The position numbers and the translations under genes are program-made. From Fervidibacillus halotolerans (GTDB taxonomy: Bacteria > Bacillota > Bacilli > Bacillales > Caldibacillaceae), in contig NZ_CP106877.1 in the NCBI RefSeq assembly GCF_026547205.1, positions 124,001 through 188,000 on the forward strand: 64,000 nt of DNA. Direction: 5' to 3'. Position 1 is the first letter of the stretch. Each line of letters starts with the position of its first letter. Shown one piece after another: positions 26,091 through 35,181 of this stretch. The notes under the pieces were generated by a model. It worked only from the letters and a program-made list of their open reading frames with translations, was not told where the DNA came from and ran no database searches.

Positions 26091-26570
26091 ATGAAAATCG
26101 CGAGGAAAATTAATTTTTTAAAAGTTACCGTTTATGGAATTGGTACTGTCGTTTTGCTTCTGTCTGCTTTTGTATTACCATATTTAGCAAATAAAGTGGC
26201 CCATGATTTTCCAGAGTATGCTTATTTAAAATACCCGGTATTGATTGGTATGTATTTGACGACCGTTCCGTTTTACCTTGCGTTGTACCAGGCATACAAC
26301 CTATTAAATTTAATCAAACAAAATAATGCCTTTTCTGAAGGGGCAGTGATTGCATTACGATTCATTAAATATTGTGCAGCAACGATCGGTGTGATGTACA
26401 TTTTGGGCATGATTTTTCTAGGCACTCAAAATGCATTGCATCCTAGTATTTTCATCTTAGGCGTCGTCATTCTTTTTACATGCATCGTTATTTCGGTGTT
26501 TGCTGCTGTTTTACAAGAACTTTTACATAATGCAATAAAAATAAAAACGGAAAATGAATTAACGATTTGA
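26091..26570 (+). CDS. DUF2975 family membrane protein
   Basis: A 159-residue protein with four hydrophobic segments, in two pairs, with a cytoplasmic loop NLIKQNNAFSEGAVIALRFIKYC characteristic of DUF2975. It is followed by a small Cro/C1-type regulator, the usual arrangement for this family in Firmicutes, 9 bases away. The function is unknown. The pair is probably a membrane protein and its autoregulator. The ATG has a weak ribosome site. Confidence 0.85.
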   Translation: MKIARKINFLKVTVYGIGTVVLLLSAFVLPYLANKVAHDFPEYAYLKYPVLIGMYLTTVPFYLALYQAYNLLNLIKQNNAFSEGAVIALRFIKYCAATIGVMYILGMIFLGTQNALHPSIFILGVVILFTCIVISVFAAVLQELLHNAIKIKTENELTI

Positions 26571-26579
26571 GGTGGGAAT

Positions 26580-26813
26580 GTGGCGATTATTGTAAATATT
26601 GATGTGATGTTAGCGAAACGAAAAATGAGTGTAACGGAGCTGTCGGAAAAAGTCGGAATTACGATGGCGAACCTTTCGATTTTAAAAAACGGAAAAGCAA
26701 GGGCGATTCGTTTTTCCACTTTAGAGAAGCTATGTGAAGTGTTAGATTGTCAACCGGGAGATTTATTGGAATATCGAAGTGACAAGGAAGTAGAAGAAAA
26801 GACCGGAAAATAG
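26580..26813 (+). CDS. XRE family (Cro/C1-type) small regulator
   Basis: A 77-residue helix-turn-helix protein of the YozG type: VNIDVMLAKRKMSVTELSEK, then VGITMANLSILKNGKARAIRF, and LCEVLDCQPGDLLEY. The GTG start follows GAGGTGGG. It is cotranscribed with the DUF2975 gene from the promoter at 26029, so it probably autoregulates the pair. Confidence 0.9.
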   Translation: MAIIVNIDVMLAKRKMSVTELSEKVGITMANLSILKNGKARAIRFSTLEKLCEVLDCQPGDLLEYRSDKEVEEKTGK

Positions 26814-26922
26814 AAAATGCTCAAAGGAAGACGGGATTAAATCGTAATTTGGATAAAAATTCCATCAATGAAACGTGCTACCTACTCATTTTTTCTATTT
26901 CATGTGAAAGTGAGTGATTGTG

Positions 26923-27366
26923 ATGAAAAAAATATTTCGGATGCTTCTTTTAATGAGTCTTATTAGTTTTACATTAGGCTGTAGTAACATGTACAATAAG
27001 CCTCCAATGGCATTATATATAAAAAACAATTCAGCCTTTGATTTTTACAGTGTGGAATTAACGTGGCATAAAAGCAGGAATGATATCCGAACGCAAGTTG
27101 TGGTGAACGCAGATGGAACAGCAATGAAAAAAGGGGAATTGATTCCATTTTATTTTAATTCATCGGATTTCGTGTCCGGGCAAAAAACGACCTTTGAAAT
27201 CGCGGTTTTTGTTGACCCAAGTCAAAGAAACAAAATCACAATTGATCCTCCCATCTCCCTGTATTATACAAATGATGAAAAATATTACTTATCCATTAGT
27301 GGAAATACAATCGATCATCTTGTAATTCAATTAGATGAACAATCAGATGTTGAAAGAAATCATTAA
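26923..27366 (+). CDS. Uncharacterised lipoprotein
   Basis: A 147-residue exported protein with a type II signal peptide ending FTLGC (C20). The mature part is beta-rich: ALYIKNNSAFDFYSVELTWH, then YFNSSDFVSGQKTTFEIAVFVD. This suggests a small immunoglobulin-like sandwich. I recognise no family. The ATG at 26923 is preferred; GTG codons 3 and 9 bases upstream are in frame. It could be cotranscribed with the XRE gene, which ends 109 bases upstream. Confidence 0.75.
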   Translation: MKKIFRMLLLMSLISFTLGCSNMYNKPPMALYIKNNSAFDFYSVELTWHKSRNDIRTQVVVNADGTAMKKGELIPFYFNSSDFVSGQKTTFEIAVFVDPSQRNKITIDPPISLYYTNDEKYYLSISGNTIDHLVIQLDEQSDVERNH

Positions 27367-27836
27367 TCAATTGTGTTAAATTAATTGTTCATTAAATCTA
27401 GTAGTAAAAATCAAATCCTTCATCACCACAAGAAAATAATTGTTTTCAGCGTGTAAAATATGTCCACCCATTTACAAAGGGAAACATGAGGGGATATTAT
27501 TAGGCTTTTCAATAACCTCGATGATGTGGGCATAATTTTTTTTGTCCTCCAATACCGATTTGTCCAATCATATACAATCTGTCCCCTCTCATTTCTTCTA
27601 AATTATTAGGCTGCTTACATGAATAAAAGCATTCGTAAAAGGGAATGATTGCCCCTTTTTATGTGAAATATATCACAAAATAGGATCAATAAGAATCAAA
27701 ATAGAAGAAGTAAAAGGGAAAAGCAAAGGAGGTTCATCACATTTTTGTAAATTCATAAAACAATAATTGGGATGAAACCGCATACAAATTCGAAATGAAA
27801 GGGTTTATACTAAAACTAAAGGGAGGTGATGGATCA
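27367..27836. other. Regulatory region of the PTS/aldolase operon
   Basis: Non-coding stretch containing the TGTGA-N6-TCACA palindrome at 27662-27677 and, at its end, the ribosome site AAAGGGAGGTGAT of the PTS regulator. No protein gene is seen. Confidence 0.5.
27662..27677. promoter_or_regulatory. Fnr/Rex-type operator
   Basis: TGTGAAATATATCACA is a 16-bp palindrome that fits the B. subtilis Fnr consensus TGTGA-N6-TCACA and nearly fits Rex (TTGTGAAATATTTCACAA). It lies 160 bases upstream of the regulator start. It suggests redox or oxygen control of the PTS operon. Confidence 0.6.
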
Positions 27837-29891
27837 TTGATACTTCTCGATGACAGAAGTTTACAAATTTTGAAGGAATTGCTTGTTTCAAAATATACAA
27901 AAGTAAACGATTTAGAAAAAAAATTCAATTTAACGAGAAGGCAGGTCAATTACACGATTGAGAAAATAAATGACTGGCTGACTGATAATCATCTTCCTAA
28001 AATAAAAAACAAACGAAATATCGGGCTGATCATTGATTCTAGTGTGTTGGAGGAATTTCCAGAGTTACTTGAAATGCAGTCTTCCTTTTCATATTTTCCA
28101 ACGAAAAAGGAAAGGAAAAACCTCATTTTATTAATGATATTAACAAGTAAGGAAGATTTGTCCTTATTCCATTTTTCTTCAACTTTTAAAATTAGTAAAA
28201 ATACGGTTTTACATGATTTAGAAAAATTAAAGCAGTTCTTATTACAGAGGAATCTTCAGTTGCAGTACAGTCGACGGGAAGGATATTTCATAGAAGGAGA
28301 AGAGTTGGCACAAAGAAAGTTAATCGTTGATATAATTAACAAAATTCTCCAAATGTCAGAAGGATTGAAATGGATTCGCACAATTACTGGAATCACTGAA
28401 GATGAACTAAATAAAACAGAGCAAATGTTAGATATCATTGAAAAACGCTTAAATAAACAATTTACGGATCAAAGGCATCAAGCATTAGCAATTATTTTAC
28501 TGATTCTCAAAAGAAGAATGAATGAAGGAAAACATCCTGGACCTTTTCCTATTAGTTATAGAGATATTTCCAATACAAAGGAATATGAAGTTGTAGAAGA
28601 TGTTTTCGGTCGTGATGAAAATTTAAATGATCAAGAAAAACTTTATATTGCGATGCATATTCTGTCGTCCAGTGTCGTTACGACTGAAATGGATCATGAA
28701 GCTTTTAGAGAGAAACTATACAGTGCGATTGAACGTTTCGTTACAAATTTTGAGAAGGTTGCGTGTGTCAATTTTCAAAATAAACAACTCCTTTATCAAA
28801 AGTTATACCAACATTTAAAACCGGCATTTTACCGTGTAACTTACGAATTATCATTGGAAAATCCATTACTGAATTTGATTAAACAGGAATATGGAGATAT
28901 TCATCTTCTTGTAAAACAAAATATTGATCCTTTAGAAACGCTGTTTTCCGCACCGATTCCAGAAGATGAATTGTCTTACTTAACGTTACTCATTAAAAGT
29001 GCACTGTCTCAACAAGGTGATGATCAACTGAAAAAACCGAGGGCCATCGTCGTTTGCCCGAGTGGAATTTCCGTATCAAGGCTCCTTTTTGAAGAATTAA
29101 GAGAAATGTTTCCTGAATTTATTTTTCTCGATCACATTTCTGTTAGACAATTTGCGACGTTTGAGGCAGATTACGATATTGTGTTTTCTACAGTATTTTT
29201 AAATACAGAGAAAAAATTATTTTTAATCCCTTCGGTGTTTACTGATCAAAAAAAGCAAAACTTAAAAATTGAAGTTGAACAAGAATTTAAGCAAACGACT
29301 CCAACCTTTATTAATTATGATAAGTTGATTCATATTATCGAAAAGCATGCAGACATTAAACGAGAATCCTCTCTTAAAGAAGATTTAAAGTCCTTCTTTT
29401 ACTATACACAATTTTCAAATGCTAACCATGGGGAAGATTATAAACCGAATTTAAGCGAACTCATTTCTTTTGACTATATTCAATTAAATGAAGATGCAAA
29501 AGATTGGAAGGAAGCGATTTTACTAGCTTCTCAACCACTTTTGGAAAACGCCATTATTGAAAATAATTATGTCGATGCAATGATCAATGTTATTCAAGAG
29601 TATGGGACATATCTGATTGTTCCCAAAGTCGTTGTTCCTCATGCGAGACCGGAAGAAGGGGCATTTAAATTAAATATAAGTTTACTTACGTTAAATCAGG
29701 CAATTCGTTTTCCAAAAAATAATGAAATCCAAATTTTAATCGTTATTTCCATTGTAGATAAAAAATCCCACATAAAAGCTTTAACACAGCTTTATGACTT
29801 GTTGACAGAAAAAAATAATATAGATGCAATCATTTCAGCAAAGAACCCGGTAGAAATTATGAAGTTGTTTCAAAAGTATTCAGTGAATTAA
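27837..29891 (+). CDS. PRD-containing PTS operon regulator (MtlR/LicR type)
   Basis: A 684-residue transcription activator. The domain order is: N-terminal DeoR/Mga-like helix-turn-helix (LQILKELLVSKYTKVNDLEK, LTRRQVNYTIEKIN), a second HTH (FKISKNTVLHDLEKLKQFLL), two PRD domains (about 180-390), an EIIB-like domain (RAIVVCPSGISVSRLLFEEL, with the cysteine in VCPSG) and a C-terminal EIIA domain of mannitol/fructose type (VVPHARPEEG, His about 600). Phosphorylation of PRD and EII-like domains couples gene activation to PTS flux. I chose the TTG at 27837 after an ideal AAAGGGAGGTGAT; an ATG at 27795 lacks such a site. It is the first gene of the aldolase/PTS operon. Confidence 0.9.
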   Translation: MILLDDRSLQILKELLVSKYTKVNDLEKKFNLTRRQVNYTIEKINDWLTDNHLPKIKNKRNIGLIIDSSVLEEFPELLEMQSSFSYFPTKKERKNLILLMILTSKEDLSLFHFSSTFKISKNTVLHDLEKLKQFLLQRNLQLQYSRREGYFIEGEELAQRKLIVDIINKILQMSEGLKWIRTITGITEDELNKTEQMLDIIEKRLNKQFTDQRHQALAIILLILKRRMNEGKHPGPFPISYRDISNTKEYEVVEDVFGRDENLNDQEKLYIAMHILSSSVVTTEMDHEAFREKLYSAIERFVTNFEKVACVNFQNKQLLYQKLYQHLKPAFYRVTYELSLENPLLNLIKQEYGDIHLLVKQNIDPLETLFSAPIPEDELSYLTLLIKSALSQQGDDQLKKPRAIVVCPSGISVSRLLFEELREMFPEFIFLDHISVRQFATFEADYDIVFSTVFLNTEKKLFLIPSVFTDQKKQNLKIEVEQEFKQTTPTFINYDKLIHIIEKHADIKRESSLKEDLKSFFYYTQFSNANHGEDYKPNLSELISFDYIQLNEDAKDWKEAILLASQPLLENAIIENNYVDAMINVIQEYGTYLIVPKVVVPHARPEEGAFKLNISLLTLNQAIRFPKNNEIQILIVISIVDKKSHIKALTQLYDLLTEKNNIDAIISAKNPVEIMKLFQKYSVN

Positions 29892-29953
29892 AACTTAAAG
29901 GAGGTGATGAAGTTTTATAATTAGGCAACAGTTATTCAAAAGGAGGCATACAC

Positions 29954-30655
29954 ATGGATACGACAAAAAAATTATTAATGGAAAAAGAAAGAAAAGAAAT
30001 TGTCAAGTACGGAAAAAAATTAATTGAAGTAGGATTGACGACTGGAACAGGTGGTAATTTAAGTATTTATGATCCAACCACTGGTTACATGGCCATTAAA
30101 CCATCAGGCATTGACTATTTCGAAATAACACCAAAGGATGTTGTCATAACGGATCTTTATGGGAACATCATCGATGGAGATTTAAAACCATCCAGTGAAT
30201 ATGAAATGCACGCCATTGTGTACCGAAATCGTGATGATGCACGGGCGATGATTCACACCCATGCTTTGTATTCAACAACAATCGCATGCCTACGTTGGGA
30301 CTTGCCTGCCGTTGATTATTTGGTTGCACATGCAGGTGGGAAAAATATTCGTTGTGCTGAATATGCCACATACGGCACAAAGGAACTTGCAGAAAATGCG
30401 TTAAAAGCGATGGAAGGACGGAAGGCAGTTCTTTTGGCTAATCATGGGATTAATGTTATTGGTGATACAATGGAACAAACCTTTGCGATTTTAGAACAAC
30501 TTGAGTTTTGTGCAAAATTATTCTGGCAAGCAAAAGCAATCGGAGACCCGGTTATTTTACCGGATGAAGAAATGGAAATGATGGTTTCTAGATTTAAAGG
30601 CTATGGACAACAAAAGAAGTCTCCCGAAAGTAGGGACGAAAATGGGGGTGTTTAG
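29954..30655 (+). CDS. Class II (FucA-type) aldolase
   Basis: A 233-residue zinc aldolase of the L-fuculose-1-phosphate aldolase/AraD family. The catalytic glutamate E82 (SSEYEMH), zinc ligands H101 and H103 (IHTHA) and the distal H164 (LANHGI) have exactly the spacing of E73, H92, H94 and H155 in E. coli FucA. It is therefore probably an active retro-aldol enzyme that splits a ketose-1-phosphate to DHAP and an aldehyde. It sits between the PTS regulator and the EII genes. Its 3' end overlaps the EIIA start by 14 bases. This coupling suggests its substrate is the product of the PTS. The ATG has AAAGGAGG. Confidence 0.9.
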   Translation: MDTTKKLLMEKERKEIVKYGKKLIEVGLTTGTGGNLSIYDPTTGYMAIKPSGIDYFEITPKDVVITDLYGNIIDGDLKPSSEYEMHAIVYRNRDDARAMIHTHALYSTTIACLRWDLPAVDYLVAHAGGKNIRCAEYATYGTKELAENALKAMEGRKAVLLANHGINVIGDTMEQTFAILEQLEFCAKLFWQAKAIGDPVILPDEEMEMMVSRFKGYGQQKKSPESRDENGGV

Positions 30656-31109
30656 TGAATTATTTAACGAAGAACTTGTGTTTCTCGATTACTCATTTCG
30701 AGATCAACACGATTTTTTTCAAAAAATTTCTTCTATGCTTTATGAAAAGGGGTATGTAAAATCTAGTTTTTATAAAGCTATTTCACAAAGGGAAGAAAAG
30801 TATCCGACAGGCTTACGTATAGAACCATTTCATGTAGCCATTCCTCATACGGATCCATCGAATATCGTTCGTCCATTTATTGCAGTGGTTCGACCAGATC
30901 ATACGATAGAATTCAATGAAATGGGAATGGCAAATGGAAAGGTAGAGGCTCAATTTCTATTTGTATTAGGTTTAAATAAAGGGGAAGGACAAGCCGAACT
31001 ACTTTCGAAGTTGGTCAACCTTTTCAGTAATAAAGAAGTGATGAGCCGGTTAATGGAGGAAAAAGAAGAAAACCAGATCATTCAACTAATAAAGGAAAAT
31101 ATTGATTGA
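30642..31109 (+). CDS. PTS EIIA component (galactitol/fructose type)
   Basis: A 155-residue PTS EIIA type-2 domain. The phosphorylated histidine is H69 in EPFHVAIPHTDP. Other family segments are SSFYKAISQREEKYPTGL and QFLFVLGLNKGEGQAELL. It receives phosphate from HPr and passes it to the EIIB encoded 27 bases downstream. I chose the ATG at 30642, with AGTAGGG upstream, overlapping the aldolase stop. The ATG at 30603 has no ribosome site. Confidence 0.9.
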   Translation: MGVFSELFNEELVFLDYSFRDQHDFFQKISSMLYEKGYVKSSFYKAISQREEKYPTGLRIEPFHVAIPHTDPSNIVRPFIAVVRPDHTIEFNEMGMANGKVEAQFLFVLGLNKGEGQAELLSKLVNLFSNKEVMSRLMEEKEENQIIQLIKENID

Positions 31110-31136
31110 TACTTTAAATTTTGGGAGGTATTTAAA

Positions 31137-31412
31137 ATGAAAAAAATTATTGTTGCTTGTGGATCAGGTGTAGCTACTTCACAAACGGTGGCCTCTAAAA
31201 TCCAAAGCTTACTACGGGATCGAAATATTCAAGCTCAAGTAGAAGCGGTGGATATTAAATCATTAGATACGCATATTCGGTCATCAGTCGCATATGTGGC
31301 AATAACGAACCCGGAAAAGGAATATCCAATCCCGGTAATTAATGGAATTGCGTTTTTAACTGGCATAGGAATGGAAGAGGAACTAGAAAAAATAATCCAA
31401 GCATTAAAATAA
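31137..31412 (+). CDS. PTS EIIB component, galactitol type
   Basis: A 91-residue GatB-like EIIB. The phosphocysteine is C8 in VACGSGVATSQTVASKI, the usual phosphate-loop motif of galactitol-family EIIB. It transfers phosphate from EIIA to the sugar at EIIC. The ribosome site is GGGAGG. It lies between EIIA and EIIC genes in one operon. Confidence 0.93.
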   Translation: MKKIIVACGSGVATSQTVASKIQSLLRDRNIQAQVEAVDIKSLDTHIRSSVAYVAITNPEKEYPIPVINGIAFLTGIGMEEELEKIIQALK

Positions 31413-31436
31413 TCCAATTGAAAGGAGAATGAGCTA

Positions 31437-32801
31437 ATGGATGCCATTCAATCAATATTTCAGTTTATTTTGGATATGGGTGCTTCTGTATTTGTTCCGT
31501 TAATTTTGTTGATTATGGGTCTCATTGTTCGCATGAAGTTTAAGGATGCTTTTGTCAGTGCATTAACTCTCGGTGTTGCATTCGTAGGTATGAACCTTGT
31601 CGTTGGATTTATGATGGATTCGATTGGTCCAGCAGCACAACAATTTGTTGAAAACACGGGTATACAATTAAATGCCATTGACGGTGGTTGGACTTCGATG
31701 GCAACACTAGCATGGGCATGGCCACTGGCATTCTTAATGTTTCCATTCCAAATCGGGGTTAATCTATTAATGTTATTTACTCGCCAAACGAATACTTTGA
31801 ATGTGGACCTGTGGAATGTTTGGGGTAAAATTTTCACCGCTGTACTTGTTATTGGTGTTACCGGAAGTACGACAGCTGCTTTTGCAGTAGCGGTAATCCA
31901 AATGTTTATTGAACTAAAAATAGCAGATGTGAACCAAAAACAAATCGAAAAGTTGACAAATATCCCTGGTGTTACAACAACACATAGCATGAACATCATT
32001 GCAGTTCTTTTATATCCATTAAATCGATTGATGGATTTTATTCCTGGATTAAACAAACAAATCAATGCCAACTGGTTAAAGGAAAAGATCGGTGTTTTTG
32101 CAGAAAATCATGTTATGGGATTTATTATCGCAGTTTTACTTGGTATTTTCGCGAGATATTCTGTTCAAGAAACATTAATTCTCGGTGTTCAAGGTGCAAC
32201 AGCTTTAACATTATTCCCAATGGTAGCGAAACTATTCATGCAAGCTTTAGCACCACTTTCTGATGCAACAAGTGACTTCATGAAAAAACGATTTAAAGGA
32301 AGAAAGTTCTTTATAGGATTGGATTGGCCGATTCTTGCAGGTTGTAATGAAGTTTGGGTAACGACGATTCTCTTAGTTCCTATTACACTCGTATTAGCAG
32401 TTATTTTACCTGGCAACAATATTTTGCCTTTTGCTGGAATTATCAACTTGTCCATTGCCGTACCTGCACTTTTAGTAACAGGCGGAAACTTACTTCGCAT
32501 GATCATAATAGGAACATTGGGAACGCCCCTATTCCTTTACATGGCAACTGAGTTCACACCAACGATTACACAACTAGCACTTGATACAAAAGCTATAGAA
32601 CTTTCAGCAGGTCAAATGATTTCTTGGAGTACAATTGAATACCCAGCTTTCCGGTATATATTCGCCCATGCTGCCAACATTATTAACGGTGAATTTATCG
32701 GAATTATATTAGCGGTTCTCTGGTTAGGATTATTTGCTTGGTATATTAAAGGGATGAAAGAAAGAACAAAAGCTCTCGAAGCAGAAGAAAAATCCGCTTA
32801 A
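31437..32801 (+). CDS. PTS EIIC component, galactitol type
   Basis: A 454-residue membrane transporter of the PTS Gat family (GatC/SgcC-like). Landmarks are an N-terminal ILDMGASVFVPLILLIMGL, AQQFVENTGIQLNAIDGGW, the central NIIAVLLYPLNRLMDFIPGL loop and GANMVHS-type equivalents replaced by AENHVMGFIIAVLLGI. It imports and phosphorylates its sugar with GatB-like EIIB. There is no polyol-phosphate dehydrogenase gene in the operon. The substrate is thus more likely a ketose than galactitol. A perfect 9-bp hairpin overlaps the stop (32793). Confidence 0.92.
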   Translation: MDAIQSIFQFILDMGASVFVPLILLIMGLIVRMKFKDAFVSALTLGVAFVGMNLVVGFMMDSIGPAAQQFVENTGIQLNAIDGGWTSMATLAWAWPLAFLMFPFQIGVNLLMLFTRQTNTLNVDLWNVWGKIFTAVLVIGVTGSTTAAFAVAVIQMFIELKIADVNQKQIEKLTNIPGVTTTHSMNIIAVLLYPLNRLMDFIPGLNKQINANWLKEKIGVFAENHVMGFIIAVLLGIFARYSVQETLILGVQGATALTLFPMVAKLFMQALAPLSDATSDFMKKRFKGRKFFIGLDWPILAGCNEVWVTTILLVPITLVLAVILPGNNILPFAGIINLSIAVPALLVTGGNLLRMIIIGTLGTPLFLYMATEFTPTITQLALDTKAIELSAGQMISWSTIEYPAFRYIFAHAANIINGEFIGIILAVLWLGLFAWYIKGMKERTKALEAEEKSA

Positions 32802-32819
32802 ATCCCGGACTTAAGCGGA
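32793..32819 (+). terminator. Hairpin at the end of the PTS operon
   Basis: Perfect TCCGCTTAA / TTAAGCGGA stem that includes the EIIC stop codon. There is no T run, so it may stabilise the 3' end rather than terminate alone. Confidence 0.55.
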
Positions 32820-33072
32820 CTTAAAAAGAAAATGAATATAAATCATTTTTGCCATTAGTATTTTAACTTTTATCGATTAAAGAATCAAGGTTATTGATTA
32901 AAGTTTATGGATTTAAAAAAATCAATTTTATTAAAATGTTTCCATTTGCAAAGGAAAACGTACAAACAGTGATTAAAAAACTAATTTATTGATTCTTTAT
33001 GATTTTCTCCAAGGTATAATAAAAAGACACGGTTTTTAGAAAAATAAAGATAAAAATGCTTGGAGGAATACT

Positions 33073-33279
33073 ATGAATAAATGGCTTTGGTACTTTCTCG
33101 TTCTTATTGCATTGTCACTTTTAGTTTTCTCTTTCATAAAAGGAAACGCTATTTTAGCGATTATTGCTTTCCTACTGGCCATGTTTTTAAAGAGGTACTA
33201 TCAGTCGATTCCGCTTCCCAGATCGATTCAGGAGCGAATTGATTATAGTCAGGAGCAAAAAAGTAAATCGCATAAATAA
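33073..33279 (+). CDS. Small membrane protein, 68 residues
   Basis: Two short hydrophobic segments (WLWYFLVLIALSLLVFSF and AILAIIAFLLAMFL) and a basic tail (ERIDYSQEQKSKSHK). The ATG has a perfect GGAGG site at 7 bases, and a terminator follows at 33395, so it is likely a real monocistronic gene. I do not recognise a family. Confidence 0.7.
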   Translation: MNKWLWYFLVLIALSLLVFSFIKGNAILAIIAFLLAMFLKRYYQSIPLPRSIQERIDYSQEQKSKSHK

Positions 33280-33394
33280 ATTTCCTATCAAACCATTCCG
33301 AGGTGGAAGGAATGTCCTGCCAACTCACAATGAAAAGGAACATGGAATGATTTCTTTTACGATCCATTAAACCAAAAGGAATACAGTTTTTACG

Positions 33395-33419
33395 CCGCCA
33401 TATTTTTGGCGGTTTTTTT
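33395..33419 (+). terminator. Terminator of small membrane protein gene
   Basis: Stem CCGCCA / TGGCGG with a short loop followed by seven Ts. Confidence 0.85.
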
Positions 33420-33742
33420 ATGAACAAAATCTCATATTATGAAAAGAATTCCTAGAAGATGTCAATTAAGCAACTTTGTAAAAAAACAAATCTTTCATCG
33501 AATTGAAGATTTAACAATAAAAGCAAGAGATAATTATGAATAATTTGTAAAAATAGGACAAAAAATGAAGGGATTTATAGTGGAATATAAAGATTTATAT
33601 TGATTGTAGTTATTCACAAAAAATGTTCTACCCAAGTGTAGTGATCTGTTTTGAAAGATGGAGGAAAACTTGATGGGTCTTTCATTGTTAAAACTTTTAT
33701 GAGGAAAAAATGTGGCGGATTTGTTGAATTTGTAAAGAAAAA
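33420..33742. other. Convergent intergenic region
   Basis: Nothing recognisable lies between the terminator at 33395 and that of pntAB at 33743. Open frames here lack starts and motifs. Confidence 0.45.
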
Positions 33743-33780
33743 GACTGCCAACAAAGTAAATTGTTTCTTTGCTGGCAGTC
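33743..33780 (-). terminator. Terminator of pntAB
   Basis: Stem GACTGCCA and CAAAG paired with CTTTG and TGGCAGTC. On the minus strand it is followed by TTTTTCTTT, 13 bases after the pntB stop. Confidence 0.88.
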
Positions 33781-33792
33781 GATCGTTCTATT

Positions 33793-35178
33793 CTACAATG
33801 CATTCAATATTGCCTCGGATGTTTCTTTTGCATCCCCGAAGCACATATAAGCATTTTCTTTAAAGAATAATGGATTTTGGACGCCTGCATATCCTGTACT
33901 CATGGAACGTTTCATGATGATCACGTTTTTCGCCTTCCAAACTTCCAAAACCGGCATTCCACCGATCGGACCGGTTGGATTTTCTATGGCTGCTGGATTA
34001 ACGGTATCATTTGCACCGATGACAAGAACCGTGTCTGTTTCAGGGAAGTCATCATTAATCTCTTCCATATCTAAAACAATATCATAAGGTACTTTGGCTT
34101 CAGCGAGTAATACATTCATATGCCCCGGGAGTCGTCCAGCAACTGGATGAATTCCGAAACGGACATTGATTCCTTTGTCGCGTAGCTTTTTCGTTATTTC
34201 TGCAATCGGATATTGGGCTTGGGCAACCGCCATTCCGTATCCCGGTGTAATAATGACAGAATCGGATTGTTTCAACATTTCTGCCACATCTTCTGGGTTA
34301 ATTTGTTTGTACTCACCCATTTCCTCCGTTGCCCCAGATGCACCTTCATTACCGAAACCTCCTGTAATTACTGAGAAAAAGTTTCGGTTCATTCCTTGGC
34401 ACATAATATAGGATAAAATCGCACCTGATGACCCGACTAACGCACCTGTAATAATTAATAAATCATTCGATAACATAAATCCAGAAGCAGCTGCTGCCCA
34501 ACCGGATAAGGAATTTAGGAAGGATATAACAACCGGCATATCAGCTCCACCAATAGCCATAACCATATGCCATCCTAAAAATAGGGCGATGGCAGTCATC
34601 ACGCCAAGATATATAAAACCAGATTGTGCACCTTCTTCAACAATAAAGAAGATCATTAAGATTAACGATACGATTAGTAGAACGACATTCAATGCATCCT
34701 TAAACGGTAAAATGAGAGGATTGGACCGAATTTTACCATGTAATTTCCCAAAGGCGACAACCGATCCAGTAAAGGTAATGGCCCCAATAAAAATGCCAAG
34801 GTAAATTTCGACTAAATGGATAGTTAACATCGTACCGAAAAAAGAGGTGTCTGATAGCAAAGTAATAAAACTGTTGTAGCCAACGAATACAGCTGCCAAG
34901 CCAACAAAGCTATGCAATGCAGCAATTAATTCGGGCATTTCAGTCATATCTACTTTTCTAGCTAACAATATGCCGATGAATGCTCCAATTAAAACAGCCA
35001 CTAAAATATAAGTTATACTTGTCGAATCGTGTTCGATGCTAAAGATGGTTGCTATTAAAGCAATGGTCATTCCGATCATGCCAAAGTAGTTTCCTTTTTT
35101 TGCTGTTTCTTGATTTGATAGACCGGCTAAGCTCATAATAAAGAATAATCCAGCAATAATATAGGCTGCACTTACCAT
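33793..35178 (-). CDS. pntB: NAD(P) transhydrogenase subunit beta
   Basis: A 461-residue beta subunit of the proton-translocating NAD(P)+ transhydrogenase. About nine N-terminal membrane helices (domain II) include the proton channel. The NADP(H)-binding domain III follows with [20 protein letters not shown] (fingerprint GxGxxxAxxQ), [20 protein letters not shown] and the terminal [14 protein letters not shown] segment with [16 protein letters not shown]. The enzyme makes NADPH from NADH using the proton gradient. It starts 3 bases after pntA with a GGAGGTG site. Length and motifs are normal. Confidence 0.95.
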   Translation of the reverse strand: MVSAAYIIAGLFFIMSLAGLSNQETAKKGNYFGMIGMTIALIATIFSIEHDSTSITYILVAVLIGAFIGILLARKVDMTEMPELIAALHSFVGLAAVFVGYNSFITLLSDTSFFGTMLTIHLVEIYLGIFIGAITFTGSVVAFGKLHGKIRSNPLILPFKDALNVVLLIVSLILMIFFIVEEGAQSGFIYLGVMTAIALFLGWHMVMAIGGADMPVVISFLNSLSGWAAAASGFMLSNDLLIITGALVGSSGAILSYIMCQGMNRNFFSVITGGFGNEGASGATEEMGEYKQINPEDVAEMLKQSDSVIITPGYGMAVAQAQYPIAEITKKLRDKGINVRFGIHPVAGRLPGHMNVLLAEAKVPYDIVLDMEEINDDFPETDTVLVIGANDTVNPAAIENPTGPIGGMPVLEVWKAKNVIIMKRSMSTGYAGVQNPLFFKENAYMCFGDAKETSEAILNAL

Positions 35179-35181
35179 CCT

